64,000 bases of DNA from contig LUGG01000005.1 in assembly GCA_001683735.1 (NCBI GenBank), forward strand, positions 372,001-436,000. Direction: 5' to 3'. This document shows positions 1 to 10,257 of this stretch, piece after piece. This DNA is from Grifola frondosa. Taxonomy: Eukaryota; Basidiomycota; Agaricomycetes; Polyporales; Grifolaceae. The notes beneath the pieces were generated by a model. The model made no database searches. It saw only the letters and a program-made list of their open reading frames with translations, and was not told the origin of the DNA. Each line of letters begins with the position of its first letter. Position 1 is the stretch's first letter. Position numbers and translations under genes: made by a program.

Positions 1-505
1 GTGGTGCGTGTCCTCGTCGGCATCATATTGAAATCTACATGGACATGTGCTAATTTTGGCTGGACCAAAGCGATGATGTATGGGCTTACGCTCTCGCTCA
101 AGAATGAGATCGTGAAGATTGCGCCTAAGGGGCGAGTTAATTGTGTGGCCCCGGGTACGTTGATTTCTATAGGTCCAACCGCTACCTTACGGTGTCTAGT
201 ACTGGCCTGACAGAAGCATATTTAGGATGGACGAAGACTCCCGTGGCAGCTGAAGCACTGCAAAATCCTGACTTTGTGTATCGTGTGCTTGCGAGGCATG
301 TCTCTACAATCTGTGGGAGACTTCATCCTTATCCCCGTAATTATATAGCACTCCACTCAAGAAGGTAGCCACTTCAGAAGATGTGGCAAATCAGGTCGTG
401 ATCCTGTCGTCTTCCGCTGTGTCGGGGCACGTCACAGGGCAAATACTCATGGTTGAGGGCGGCATGGAGGGTCGTTTGCTGAATATGCCGGGAGATCTGG
501 CATAA
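1..505 (+). CDS. Short-chain dehydrogenase/reductase, 3' end only
   Basis: The gene enters from the left edge, so its cofactor-binding N-terminus is missing. Three exons can be joined: up to 154, 226-295 and 349-505. The joined product reads through the SDR helix after the active site, then VNCVAPG, W-TKTP and a C-terminus with GHVTGQILMVEGGMEG. The first intron (155-225) is GT-AG. The second (296-348) starts with GC, and splicing there keeps the frame as VLA-STPLKK. The usual active-site YxxxK appears here as NFGWTK, so the catalytic Tyr position seems to be Phe. The protein would be a soluble NAD(P)-dependent oxidoreductase; its substrate cannot be told. Family assignment is firm, but activity is doubtful. 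Confidence 0.75.
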
Positions 506-893
506 TAAATTCTCGGTGACCAGATTTCTTGTTTGGAGTTAGTATGCAAGGTCAATTGTGATACCGGTAGATCCTGTACGTCGATAAATTCCCTTATGGC
601 GTACGAATGTGTCTTCTTTCGCATCGACAAGTATTCCATATTAATAGCAGCTGCTGAAAAGGACCAAGCAATGAACCTTCGAAACATCACAAAATACATT
701 TTCCCGATGCCGAGCTCATCCTAGACACATGTATATCTGCTGCTGTGAGCGCTGTCAACCCCATTCAGCCGCGACTCGTTCCAGCACTTTCCTGCACTAA
801 CAGATCGTTTATCCCAACAAGTCAACCGCCGCCTCAGGCCTCCTCTCAAAATCTAATCACCAATTTATCTGCATTGCATTTACGGTCAGCTGA
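506..893. other. Intergenic, no gene seen
   Basis: This stretch separates the SDR stop from the 3' end of the inverted BTB copy, so the two genes are tail to tail. I see only short frames without family resemblance. Confidence 0.5.
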
Positions 894-2295
894 TTACAAC
901 GAAGATGTTGACGTGGGGCTTACTTTGGATAGTGCTTCTCGTAGGCTGTCCTCCAGCTTCTTGCTTTCAGCCACTATTGTTTCTACCTGCGACGAGTAAC
1001 CGTACCGAGCCCCCACGGGTGCGAGAATGCTTGGAGAATTAGGTCCACCATTCAAGGCCTTGTTCATCATCCCTGAAAACGCATCCGACCAAAACGGCGC
1101 ATATTCACGAAGTCCATTGAACAAGCTGTAGTTATAATGATGATAGTCGTGCGGGACCACGTTGGTAAGAGTATCCTGGCACCGTCTACGATAGTCAAAT
1201 AGTCGGCGATACGCCTCTGCAGGCACTCCGTCCATCTCCGGGATATAGGTGTCCACTGTATAGCCCACCGCGTACTTTGCGGCCTCCTTCGCCTCGTCCA
1301 CCCACCCATGCTTCATTGCAATGAAGTATGCTCGCAAATGGTCCCCTGGCAGGAATTTGGCCCACTCTTTCTCCGCGACCTCGACGGCCCTCACAATCCG
1401 GTATCTCCTCGCAGCCTCCAGAACTGCTTGAATAGCGTCGAGTGACTCCAGCCGCAGAGATCGCATCGGATAACAAAGTTGCAAGAGGGTCGATAGTGTT
1501 TGACTGTCCTCTGGGACGTCAATCGCTCGAGCATCTTGCGTGGAGTCCTTATCGACGGACTCCGGGAGTAATCCTGTGGACATCACGGACAGTACATGAC
1601 TGTGGACGTGAAAATTGACTCACATCGGATGAGCATGATGATATCTGGTGATTCATTAGGGATTTGAAGATGCACGAATCTCCCGAGACATCCGCTGTCG
1701 GGCGGCGTGGCCGTGGATATGGTGAACTCAGCTCCTTTGTCGCTCGGCGTCGTCGCAAAAAGTCTATCAAGCGGAATAGTTGCCCAGAGGTAATCCGGTT
1801 GAATCCCAACTGATTGAAGCTTTCCAAGTCCAAGGGAATATTAATGGGAGCTGCTTTTGCTGCAAACTCGGCTTCGGCCTTTAGGTCCACGCAACACGCA
1901 ATAGCGTATACCCGAAGCGGCTCCTTACGTACGAAGGCGGGAAGCTTTTCGCCGATCCGCGCTATTGCACCATCTACGTGATACTTCTTCGCCGCATCCA
2001 ACACTGCTGAGACATCTCCCAAATCCTCCAGTATTGGTGTGGCGACGGGATAGCACAGCCGTAGAAGCCTGTCTAGAGTTTGATGATCCTCGGTGAATCT
2101 GAGGAGCGGCAGCCCGCTCTCGGGATGCGTGTCCTCATTGGCTAGCGTGGCTGGCTGTGGGACGTTGAACATGCCATCGAACAAGGAGGATGATAACACA
2201 AGTAGCGTCTTGTGCGCACGGAAGTCGACGCCATCTGAGGAGCGAAGTATGATATCGGCGTCAGCTCTGTCGAATGGAGATGATGCGGGTGCCAT
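894..2295 (-). pseudogene. Broken inverted copy of the two-BTB protein
   Basis: The reverse strand encodes a close paralogue of the intact gene at 5067-6542. The first half starts MAPASSPFDRADADIILRSS and carries a complete BTB/POZ domain with LCYP near its end and the back region FVRKEPLRVYAIAC. The second half (from about 1600 down to 894) carries the second BTB remnant (VNFHVHSHVLSVMSTG) and the tail with HGWVDEAKEAAKYAV. The two halves lie in different frames. Around 1595-1640 the start of BTB domain 2 is spread over all three frames, needing at least two small indels. A 50-nt pseudo-intron could bridge the gap, but it would delete homologous BTB sequence. BTB proteins are dimeric adaptors, often for Cullin-3 ligases. 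This copy is probably inactive. Confidence 0.7.
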
Positions 2296-2336
2296 GTCGT
2301 GATGGTAGAAGAGATTGGGCGGTAGTCGATGTCAGG

Positions 2337-2342
2337 TATATA
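2337..2342 (-). promoter_or_regulatory. TATA-like box upstream of the inverted BTB copy
   Basis: A TATATA hexamer lies about 42 bases upstream of the ATG at 2295 on the reverse strand. It is a reasonable core promoter element, judged only by sequence and spacing. Confidence 0.3.
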
Positions 2343-2539
2343 TCGTCAAGCGGTGAGTGGGCACGAGGAGTACATAAGCTCGAAAGAAGATGAGAAACCG
2401 CAGTAAGTAACTCACTGGTCGACAGGTTGAGCGAGCCCGCAGAAAGTAGCTCAGACTTCCTTAGACTTTTCTGTAATATAAAGCAACTGTGTAGCAGTAG
2501 GGTTTGTGAACAATAAGAAGCTTCAAGGTCCGCGCGGAT

Positions 2540-2794
2540 GTGTGGGCGGACGACAACTCGCTACACTTTGAGCGCGAGGAAAGCTTCAAGGACTTCTTCG
2601 ACCTCATGCAACCGCACAGCCGCCCCGAGGACCTCGCCCGCGTGTACTGCGCGAAGGAAGGCATCGTGCCCCCGATCCCGCTGAAAGAGCAAGAATGCGC
2701 CTGGCGCCCTGCAGTCGCTCGCGTTCAGGTTGCGTTCTCCCCGCGGGTCGTCGGGCTCGTGCTTGCGATCCGCGAACGGAACGAACGATCGTGA
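2540..2794 (+). other. Unrecognised ORF fragment
   Basis: This GC-richer stretch between the inverted BTB copy and the BTB relics has an open frame with WADDNSLHFEREESFKDFFD and KEGIVPPIPLKEQE. It is preceded by an acceptor-like ttcaag. The composition looks like real protein, but I recognise no family and see no clear start. The reverse strand is also open across 2725-3081 with a Ser/Pro-rich product. It could be a gene remnant moved in with the BTB duplications. Confidence 0.25.
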
Positions 2795-3319
2795 AGTGGC
2801 GCGGACGCGGGACGAGATGCTTGAGACATCTGCGAAGAAGTTGGTAAGGGAGCTGCGGATGTGGCTTCAACTTGGGAGCCTCGAGGGTCATACCACGAGG
2901 CGAGACTCTGCCAGATGTTTATTAATGTCGGTGAGGACTTTTCAGTCGGAGTCGGCGGATCATCTGGGAGAAGAGCTGGAGACGTTTCATAGTTGTCCTC
3001 GCGTCGTAGGCGGTTGCAACATTCGTACATGTTTCGTAACGTTTCGAGGCTTCGTGCATAAGTAAACCGCGGGCGGCTCACATCTATGTATGTAGACGAG
3101 AAAAGTGAGCGCTAAAAGTTACTTTGTGGCTCTACGTAGACGATGTGGCTGACACGCGCGCCCCACAACTTGCACCTGACTTGAACATGCATGATTGCCA
3201 AATCACAGACGAATGTCAGAGAAACGCGGGAGGGAGGACGCCATCCGAATTCACTCCACGGTACATGAGCTCGAGTTAGTACCGCGCACTCTCGATAGTA
3301 ACTCGCGCACTTTTTTACA

Positions 3320-3600
3320 GCCATGGCCTGGAGATGACGCTGACATACTTAATCATTCTCCGCTTTCTGGCAGACTTTCACGTCCACGAGCCTTTTCTCA
3401 ATACGGTGGCCGAGGTTTGAAGCGCAACCACTGCGATTGTCAGACCGGTCTCCTGTTCGTCGAGTGGTCAGATGAGGACGGTCAGACGTCGCAACACTTT
3501 TTGCCTGCGCTCCCGCACGAGCAGCCGGACCTCTATGTGGTCCCGGAGAGGGCATATTCTCGACTTTGTGGACAGGCTTGCTCTACTCAACACGATTAAT
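3320..3600 (+). pseudogene. BTB relic 1
   Basis: The forward strand holds a decayed BTB start: GDDADIL at about 3333, followed in another frame by ADFHVHEPFLNTVAEV ending in a stop at about 3420. This matches the DDADVVLRSS and DFRVHRMILSVASPVF of the intact gene at 5067. Downstream, 3466-3560 resembles 4106-4170 of relic 2. The frame changes at least twice and no full domain remains. Confidence 0.55.
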
Positions 3601-3790
3601 GTCACGTTCCGGAGACGGACCGATGGCCTGCGGATGCACTCCGTATGCTGCTGGACTACAGCCAGCGGCGGGCTAAGATTTTCGTGGCCCCGATTCTGGG
3701 CTTGGATATTTGTCTCTGTCTTCAAAGCTTGGATACTCGAACTGTTCAAACTGTCTGTGCCCTCAGCTGGCTATGTACCGGCACCTGCTC
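3555..3790 (+). repeat. Direct repeat, copy A
   Basis: This segment is strongly similar to 4455-4690. Shared blocks include gattaatgtcacgt, ggatgcactc with tatgctgctggacta, and cctcagctggctatgtaccg. The two copies lie about 900 bases apart, each downstream of a BTB relic, so a BTB-plus-flank unit was tandemly duplicated. Confidence 0.75.
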
Positions 3791-3999
3791 ACTTCGAGAA
3801 TTCAAATCTAGCGAGGGTTCAATCAACCCATCACACTAAGTGGATTCGAATATTGTCGACTACTATCTTGTTCATTTCTGGATCGATCAGTCGAACTCTT
3901 GTGCCATTACCGAGTAAATATGCGTGCGGTTGTCACAGTTGCTGTCGCTCCCACCTTTCATCTCCCACTGGTGACTACCGAAGCGTTATGGCGACCAGA

Positions 4000-4450
4000 T
4001 ACGGATCCTTCCGCTTCGACCCCAGTGATGACGCCGACATCATATTCCGCTCATCAGAAGCTTCAGACCTTGTTCCGGGCTCGCCGATCGACAGGGATGA
4101 TCCCGCCCTCTTCGACCTTCATGGGCCACCGTACGAGCTGCCGAACCTCCATATGGTCTCGGAGAGCGGCATATTTCTCTGCGCCGCACGAGACCGCGCA
4201 GCCGCTCACGCGTGGAGGAGATCCGGAGCGCGAGGGCGCAGCTGAATACACGCTTCGCATCGTGACGTGCGCATGACGTCGAATCTGCTGTAGTTCTGCT
4301 ACCCGCTCGAGACGTTGGACAACGCGTTCACGTCTTGACGGCCGCCAGGAATTGCAGGATCGCCAGGATCGCCGAGATCACCGCGGAGTGGACGAAGCCT
4401 CTAAGCACCTCTGCGAAAGCCCCTTCTGCGCGTATTTTGCTGCGCTGGAG
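4000..4450 (+). pseudogene. BTB relic 2
   Basis: The relic begins with RFDPSDDADIIFRSSEASD, the start of a BTB domain. It continues out of frame with FCYPLETLDNA at about 4290, and then ARNCRIARIAEITAEW, which corresponds to the region after the BTB core of the intact paralogue (ARKYEYEYGIVEM or KKYQVARAVETARKKW). Stops and frame changes separate these blocks. It is a decayed copy in the same orientation as the intact gene at 5067. Confidence 0.6.
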
Positions 4451-4454
4451 AGCG

Positions 4455-4690
4455 ATATGGACTTTGGGGAGAGGCTTGCGCAAGACAACGCGATTAATGT
4501 CACGTCCCGGAGATGGACTGATGGCCGACGGATGCACTCTGTATGCTGCTGGACTAGTACCGCCAGCGGGGGCTGAGATTTTCGCGGCCCCGATTTTGGG
4601 CTTGGGTATTTGTGTCTGTCTTCAAAGCTTGAGCACTTGGGCTGTTCAGATCATCCGTGTCCTCAGCTGGCTATGTACCGGCCCATTGAG
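4455..4690 (+). repeat. Direct repeat, copy B
   Basis: This is the second copy of the segment at 3555-3790, with scattered substitutions and small indels. It ends about 380 bases before the intact BTB gene. Its position at the tail of relic 2 fits a tandem duplication of a unit of about 0.9 kb. Confidence 0.75.
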
Positions 4691-5066
4691 GGATTGTATA
4701 TTGTCAATACGGAGGACACACTCAAATTAATAGAGGGATGGAAGGTATGTGTAAGATATGATCTAACGAAGTCGGAGCTGACGAGACGTTCTGCCATTTA
4801 CTCATAAGGGAAATTCACGCAGACACCCTCAACGAGGTGGACGTCCATGTTTTGAGAAAGTATGTAATATCTCCACGACTCAATGTAGTTTGACCCTACA
4901 ATCGGACGTGAGTGGCCTTTTGCAATATATGCTTACGCAGCATCTGACTATCAGCCTCACTTCATCCTCGTGTTCGTTGGGTCATGGCTAGTGTTGTGCT
5001 TGGCCCGGCCTCAGGCACGACCCAACCTCTCTGCATTTCAACTTTCTGTCCCACCGTCGTACCGTT

Positions 5067-6542
5067 ATGGCACCCGCGTCCCCTCCATTCGACAGAGACG
5101 ATGCCGACGTCGTACTTCGCTCTTCAGACAATGTCGACTTCCGCGTCCACAGAATGATACTTTCAGTGGCGTCTCCGGTGTTCAAAGACATGTTCCATAT
5201 ACCGCCGCCGGCCGCATTGGCGGTCGAGGACACGCATCCAGAAACCGGGCTGCCGCTCGTGCAGTTGGCGGAGGACAGCAGAACACTGGACAACTTTCTC
5301 CGGCTGTGCTACCCCTTCAAACAACCTGTCATGGACTGTTTGGAAGACATCCATGCGTTCCTCCGAGCGGCGCGAAAGTATGAGTACGAGTATGGGATCG
5401 TGGAGATGAGGGCGAAGTTAATAGCCTTTGCGCCCCAGAAACCACTCCGAGTTTATGCTATTGCCTGTAGTATGGAATTGGAGGCAGAGGCGAGATTTGC
5501 GGCGACAGAGTCTCCGTCCATCATTCCAATGGACCTCGAGAGCTTCACTCAGCTAGGATTGGATCAGATCACCTCGGGGCAGTTATTCCGGCTGATGGAG
5601 TTTTTGGCGAGGTCATTTAAGGGTATATTTGAGTACGCTGCGCCGAGTACGAACATGCATTCCGAAGGGGACACAACTCACACCACCCTGTTCCTCACAC
5701 CCCACGTTCCTGATCATCCACCAGACGTCCTCATGCGCTCATGCGACGGCGCCGATTTCCGCGTTCACAAGTTCATGTTATCCATGGTGTCTCCAGAGCT
5801 TGCGCGTATGCTCAGCGAGTCTCCGGAATCAGAAGTAGGATTGGCCGCTCAGGAGAGCCTCCAGGTGATTCATCTGCCCGAAAATGGGCGAACATTGTCG
5901 AAGCTCTTGCACTTCTGCTACCCAATCGAAACTCCGGAACTCGAATGTTTCGATGTGGCCCACACGGTGTTGATGGCTGCAAAGAAATACCAGGTCGCGA
6001 GAGCTGTCGAAACTGCGAGGAAGAAATGGATGGAGTATATTCGGACGGACCACTTGCGCACATATTTCATCGCAATGATGCATGGATGGATGGAGGAGGC
6101 TAGAGAGGCAGCTAAGTACGCTGTATTCCATTATAGGGACATCTATGTGCCGGAAATGGACAGTCTACCGGCGGAGGCATACCGCAGGCTCTGGGATTAC
6201 CGCCAACGGAGCCAAGCGGCGCTCAAACTTGTATTCCCGGGCTATAGTCTTATCTTCGACAGTGGTTCAGCGCTGGCTGGATTCAACGGGTTGAAGGCAT
6301 ATCCCCCGCTCTGGATTGGAGTCTTGTCAGAGTTGGCGACGAAGGATATGATTGACGGGCCTTGCTCTCATACGACCATCCTTTCCCCCGTTCTAGATCA
6401 AAATCTGCGGCAGTCCAGGTACAGACAATCATCAAGAAGTGTGCAATCCATTATAGCTGAAAGCAAGGGGGTGCAGGAGAAACTGCAAGAAGCACTGTCT
6501 ACAGTGTGTTCTCTCAGATTCATTATGGAATTCTCTCACTGA
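5067..6542 (+). CDS. Protein with two BTB/POZ domains
   Basis: An uninterrupted 491-residue frame opens at an ATG (MAPASPPFDRDDADVV). BTB domain 1 spans about residues 8-110, with DFRVHRMILSVASPVF and LCYPF. A linker region with KPLRVYAIAC follows, then BTB domain 2 at about 210-320 (PPDVLMRSCDGADFRVHKF and HFCYPIETPE). The C-terminal 150 residues contain HGWMEEAREAAKYAV and YRRLWDYRQRS. Such proteins are abundant in Agaricomycetes, usually have no known partner, and are presumed adaptors. The tandem BTB layout comes from an internal duplication. A possible last intron starts at gtgtgt (about 6504) and would give a slightly different C-terminus. This is the only intact member of the local cluster. 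Confidence 0.85.
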   Translation: MAPASPPFDRDDADVVLRSSDNVDFRVHRMILSVASPVFKDMFHIPPPAALAVEDTHPETGLPLVQLAEDSRTLDNFLRLCYPFKQPVMDCLEDIHAFLRAARKYEYEYGIVEMRAKLIAFAPQKPLRVYAIACSMELEAEARFAATESPSIIPMDLESFTQLGLDQITSGQLFRLMEFLARSFKGIFEYAAPSTNMHSEGDTTHTTLFLTPHVPDHPPDVLMRSCDGADFRVHKFMLSMVSPELARMLSESPESEVGLAAQESLQVIHLPENGRTLSKLLHFCYPIETPELECFDVAHTVLMAAKKYQVARAVETARKKWMEYIRTDHLRTYFIAMMHGWMEEAREAAKYAVFHYRDIYVPEMDSLPAEAYRRLWDYRQRSQAALKLVFPGYSLIFDSGSALAGFNGLKAYPPLWIGVLSELATKDMIDGPCSHTTILSPVLDQNLRQSRYRQSSRSVQSIIAESKGVQEKLQEALSTVCSLRFIMEFSH

Positions 6543-6809
6543 CGACGACTTCCTTGTAGATAGCATGGTGATGTGGACGTGTGATCGAAGATGTCGAAGT
6601 TGGAGATGATGAAGCCAGAGGAGGAGGGGAGGGTGGGGTTGTGTTGTACTACGGGACCCGGTGGAAATCAGGACTGCTGAAGAAATTGATAACCATTAGA
6701 AAACCTCTTGGAGTCGATATAGATATGTTTTCCAGAATGTGACCTTCCATTTCTCTCTACAGAAAAACATCTTTTTTCTTCCGAGCTACTAGAGGCTTGT
6801 ACGGCAAGC
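6543..6809. other. Intergenic, tail to tail
   Basis: This is the short space between the 3' ends of the BTB gene and the GH78 gene. I see no gene or clear element. Confidence 0.4.
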
Positions 6810-9216
6810 CTAGGCCCGCACAGAGATCGTATGATTCCCACCGCTCAACTCCAGCGATCCATCAGCTGTCGCTGTGCTCCGCCCATCCACCTTCACCGCA
6901 CCATCAATTGGAAGGTGTATGATACCCGTAGTGCCCTGGGGTGTCTCCACGGAGAGTGTAAAGCCAGTTTTCGATGACGACCACTTCACCCCAAACCAAC
7001 CCAGCGGTGTCTCGAAACCGCCCTCAGCAGCATCCAGTCCAGAGAGGTGGGGTGCGACGGACCACGTGAGGCCCTGCGGTGCGGTGACCGTCAGTCCGAG
7101 GACGTAGTACGTCAACGCGGAAGTAGGCCCGGAGCTCCAGCCGTGCGAATGACTGGTATATGACGCGTCGTAGCTATATCCGTCGTAGCTGCGATAACTT
7201 CGGTGCGACGTCAGAGAAGGTGATTGAGGAGAACCAAAAAGGCATACTAGAGGGAGCCGTTCGCGGTGAACCCTTCGAGTAGCGTAGATTGGACGCTGAG
7301 GTTGGTGTAGAGCATGTACCCCCACTCTCGTCTCAGAAGGTCCAACGCGCGCTCGTCGTTGCCCGACGCGAAGTGCGCTTGCAGCTACAAAATCATTGAA
7401 CTATTACGATCACATACCGGAAGAGGGCGAGAAAATATACCTCCAGCCCACTGATATATGGCGCGATCGTGTCTGGCAACTCCGGCGCAATCGGTCCGAT
7501 GTCGTTCCAATTCCTCATCAGGCCCTGGCTAACGGATGATGCTTGCTCCGGCGAGGTGGTGAGATTGAAGAGAATTGCCATCGAGTTTGCGTCCTGGGGA
7601 CACAGAGTCGTCGTTTCGTTGTCGCGATACATACCCTCACTAAGCAGCCAAAACGCTTCGTTGTATCTGGTCTTCAGAGCGGAGGCATTGGCCGCCCACC
7701 CGATAGCGAATGAAGACTCGTTGATGTGGCTTGCGAGGTCCGCACCAGTGGTCAGCACCTGTAGAGTATTGACAATGAGTATCTACTACCCGGATCGCAC
7801 TTGGGCACCCACTCGATAGTATAACGCGTTACCCTCCGCATTATGTCCCCTTGTCCAAGTCGCCCCCAGTCCTGCAGTCCCGTCACGTTCAAGAGGCCAG
7901 AGCTGTCGACCTTATTCTCCAAGAACACGACCGCCTTCGTGTAGTTAGCCCATACAGTCTGCAGCCATGTGACATCCCCAGAATAAAGGAAGTAGTTGTA
8001 GGTGCCGATGAGCGTCCAGGCGTGATATGTATCGCTGCCCTGCGCGTTTAGAGGCGGGCCGGACTCGGGCAGTGCACCTGTCACAGGATTCATTCCAGAG
8101 AACATGGTCGACAGCGCGTTGCGCGTGGGCAGCAAATCATTTGTCGATACAAATTGCGTTGGGACTGCTATGCCCATGTCGCCTGCAGGCAAATTAGCTT
8201 CAAACGGGGAACTTGCGCATTCACCTACCTGGCCATACGGCACTGATGAGGTCGCATCAGCAACATGCAGTAGAGAATTGTGTGATTACTTACCGGTCGC
8301 GCTTGCGCCGTCTACAATAATGGGCCCAGCGATGCCGACGGTGGCGTTGTTCAACCAACCTATCATAAAGTTCAGCACGTTCTCCTAGGCATAGCTTCAA
8401 AACATAGATACCTGGCGACGGAACAGCAGGTACCTGTCTTCCGGTATGTAGAGCGATAGTGTTTGTTTGAACAGTGTAGGCGCCTGAATACCATATCTGC
8501 GTTCATCGATGTGAACCCAACTTCCACTCTAGGTCATGTCATCAGGAATGCACTGACCTTCGTCAAGAAATCTTTGTCGTGAAAGACCGGGTCGGAGGCA
8601 TAGAAATAGCCACTATAATTTCTTAAATTTTGCACGTGAGGCATGAAAGATATTTCCGAAGAGACATTGGAGATCGTGACGGGGCTGTTAGATGTGGAAA
8701 CGATCGTCAAAAAGCGGAAACCTCCTCTCAGTCTCTCAGATGGCTGCGTCCAAAAACCAGTGGAGAGAGGCGCAGGCACTTGGAGGACACCATCATACGA
8801 CATGTTGATCGCAGAGGTCGAGGAATCGTCAGAAGTCAACGGGCTGATGAACATCGGCGACTCCGTGAAAGATAAAGCAATCGAAGAAGAAGCAGAGACA
8901 GCATCGAAATTCAGTGATATCAATCCTCCAACCTGCAAAAAATGAGTCGTTATAACCTTAGCATCGAAATCGTGAAACTCACTTCGAATCCGAAGTCAAG
9001 TGTAATCCAAGAGCTGTTCCCCGATAGAGTGGCACCGCCAGTTCCTTGTGCAAGAAGACCTTCTGCATTCGACACAGCACCACTTGTTTCTCTCACTGAG
9101 CGCGGATGGACAGTCCTACTCTCCGGAGCATAGTTGAACACATCCCAAGGACCAGATGGAGCCGAGCCTTTTGCAGAAACCGCAGCGGATAAGACGAAAA
9201 AGAAAGGGAGAATCAT
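6810..9216 (-). CDS. GH78-type alpha-L-rhamnosidase-like secreted glycosidase, two frame breaks
   Basis: Nine exons join to about 660 residues: 9216-8983, 8932-8558, 8496-8412, 8359-8294, 8229-8242, 8182-7813, 7758-7441, 7384-7248 and 7197-6810. The start ATG gives a signal peptide (MILPFFFVLSAAVSA). Then come a beta-sandwich region, WYSGAYTVQTN, an RAVWPGDMG motif, DTYHAWTLIGTYNYFLYSGD, LQDWGRLGQG and HSHGWSSGPT, the six-hairpin catalytic core of family GH78. The enzyme would cut rhamnosides outside the cell. The coding frame breaks twice: one base is missing at about 8301-8306, where the family reads VDGAKRDR, and another in a C4 run at 7847-7850, within the QGGHN motif. The gene is either a recent pseudogene or hit by sequence errors. 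The 14-nt exon at 8229-8242 is notable. Confidence 0.8.
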
Positions 9217-9255
9217 CTCGAGCACCGCCTACCCGTAGATCCATCACAATCGCAG

Positions 9256-9263
9256 TTTATATA
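9256..9263 (-). promoter_or_regulatory. TATA box of the GH78 gene
   Basis: The reverse strand reads TATATAAA about 40 bases upstream of the ATG at 9216. The sequence is a consensus TATA box and the spacing implies a short leader. Confidence 0.4.
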
Positions 9264-10138
9264 AGAGAAAGGTGCCAGACGGAACAGAAGGCAGGTTGGG
9301 ATCAGCGAAAGCGAAAGACGGACATCACGAGGTTCTGCGACGGCCCGTCATCGCTTGAGCAAGAGCATGACCGCGTCGGCTGTACTGAGAAGCAAGGCTG
9401 TTGAATACCAATGATCACTGGGGAACCACGGCAAACTCGGAGAGCTTTGGAACAGTGCATCAGGTGAATGTGGGCCATATGCATATGCTGAGCTTTTGTC
9501 CTTCCTCGCGCTACGGAAATGCAAGTTTTGTGCTAGAATTTGTTCTAGACATTTTGCTCAAGCTATGCGTGGGCTTCGATGGCATAGTAATCAGTCAGAC
9601 GCTGTCCACCGACTTACCGTTGCACGACCCATGCTTCAATATCGAATACCATGAATTTCGAGAAGTGTCTGGTCGGGTGGTTGAGAATATATCGTGTCCT
9701 GTGTTAGCCGCCTCCGAACCCGGCGACTGAATGAGTGTGGGGGCATCGGTGCATGCGCATAAGTTGGCATGATTATTTTCAACCTACCATGCGCACCAAA
9801 CCGTCAAGCATTCGAGCTGATCGGCTCGCTCTGAGCGTATAACAACACAAACAATGAACCATCTTATGCAAAGAATACGACGTACCACGGAGGATTTGTT
9901 AGTCTGATACATGACTCTAGAAAGAGGCTCTGAAAGGTAAAGAAACATTGAAGTGGGGGTTACCATTCGCGCGCGTCAAGAATTGATGCCGACGATCGGA
10001 GATTCATGCAGCAATATCGCAGTCAGATCTGCAGAAACCAGAGGAGGAAATAGTACCAACTACCTAACAGTATGTACTGATCACAAGTAAGTAAAAAGTC
10101 GTGTTGTCCGAGCTCCAACAACGACGACCATCCAGCAC
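9264..10138. other. Intergenic, no gene seen
   Basis: This lies between the promoter of the GH78 gene and the 3' side of the E2 gene. Open frames on both strands are under 110 codons and show no family signature. Confidence 0.45.
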
Positions 10139-10257
10139 TTATACAACAATTATAGGGGCCAAAAATGAATTCCAGAGTCCCCACAACATCAACACTCGCC
10201 GCGCGTGCATGCCGATGTCCATCAGCTCGCAGCCGCCTGCCCCACACACCGATGGGG

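Noticed and set aside
1590..1640. Intron bridging the two halves of the inverted BTB copy
   Set aside because: The 50-nt stretch has gtgagt and an acceptor, but it contains FHVHSHVLSVMS, homologous to coding sequence of the intact paralogue.
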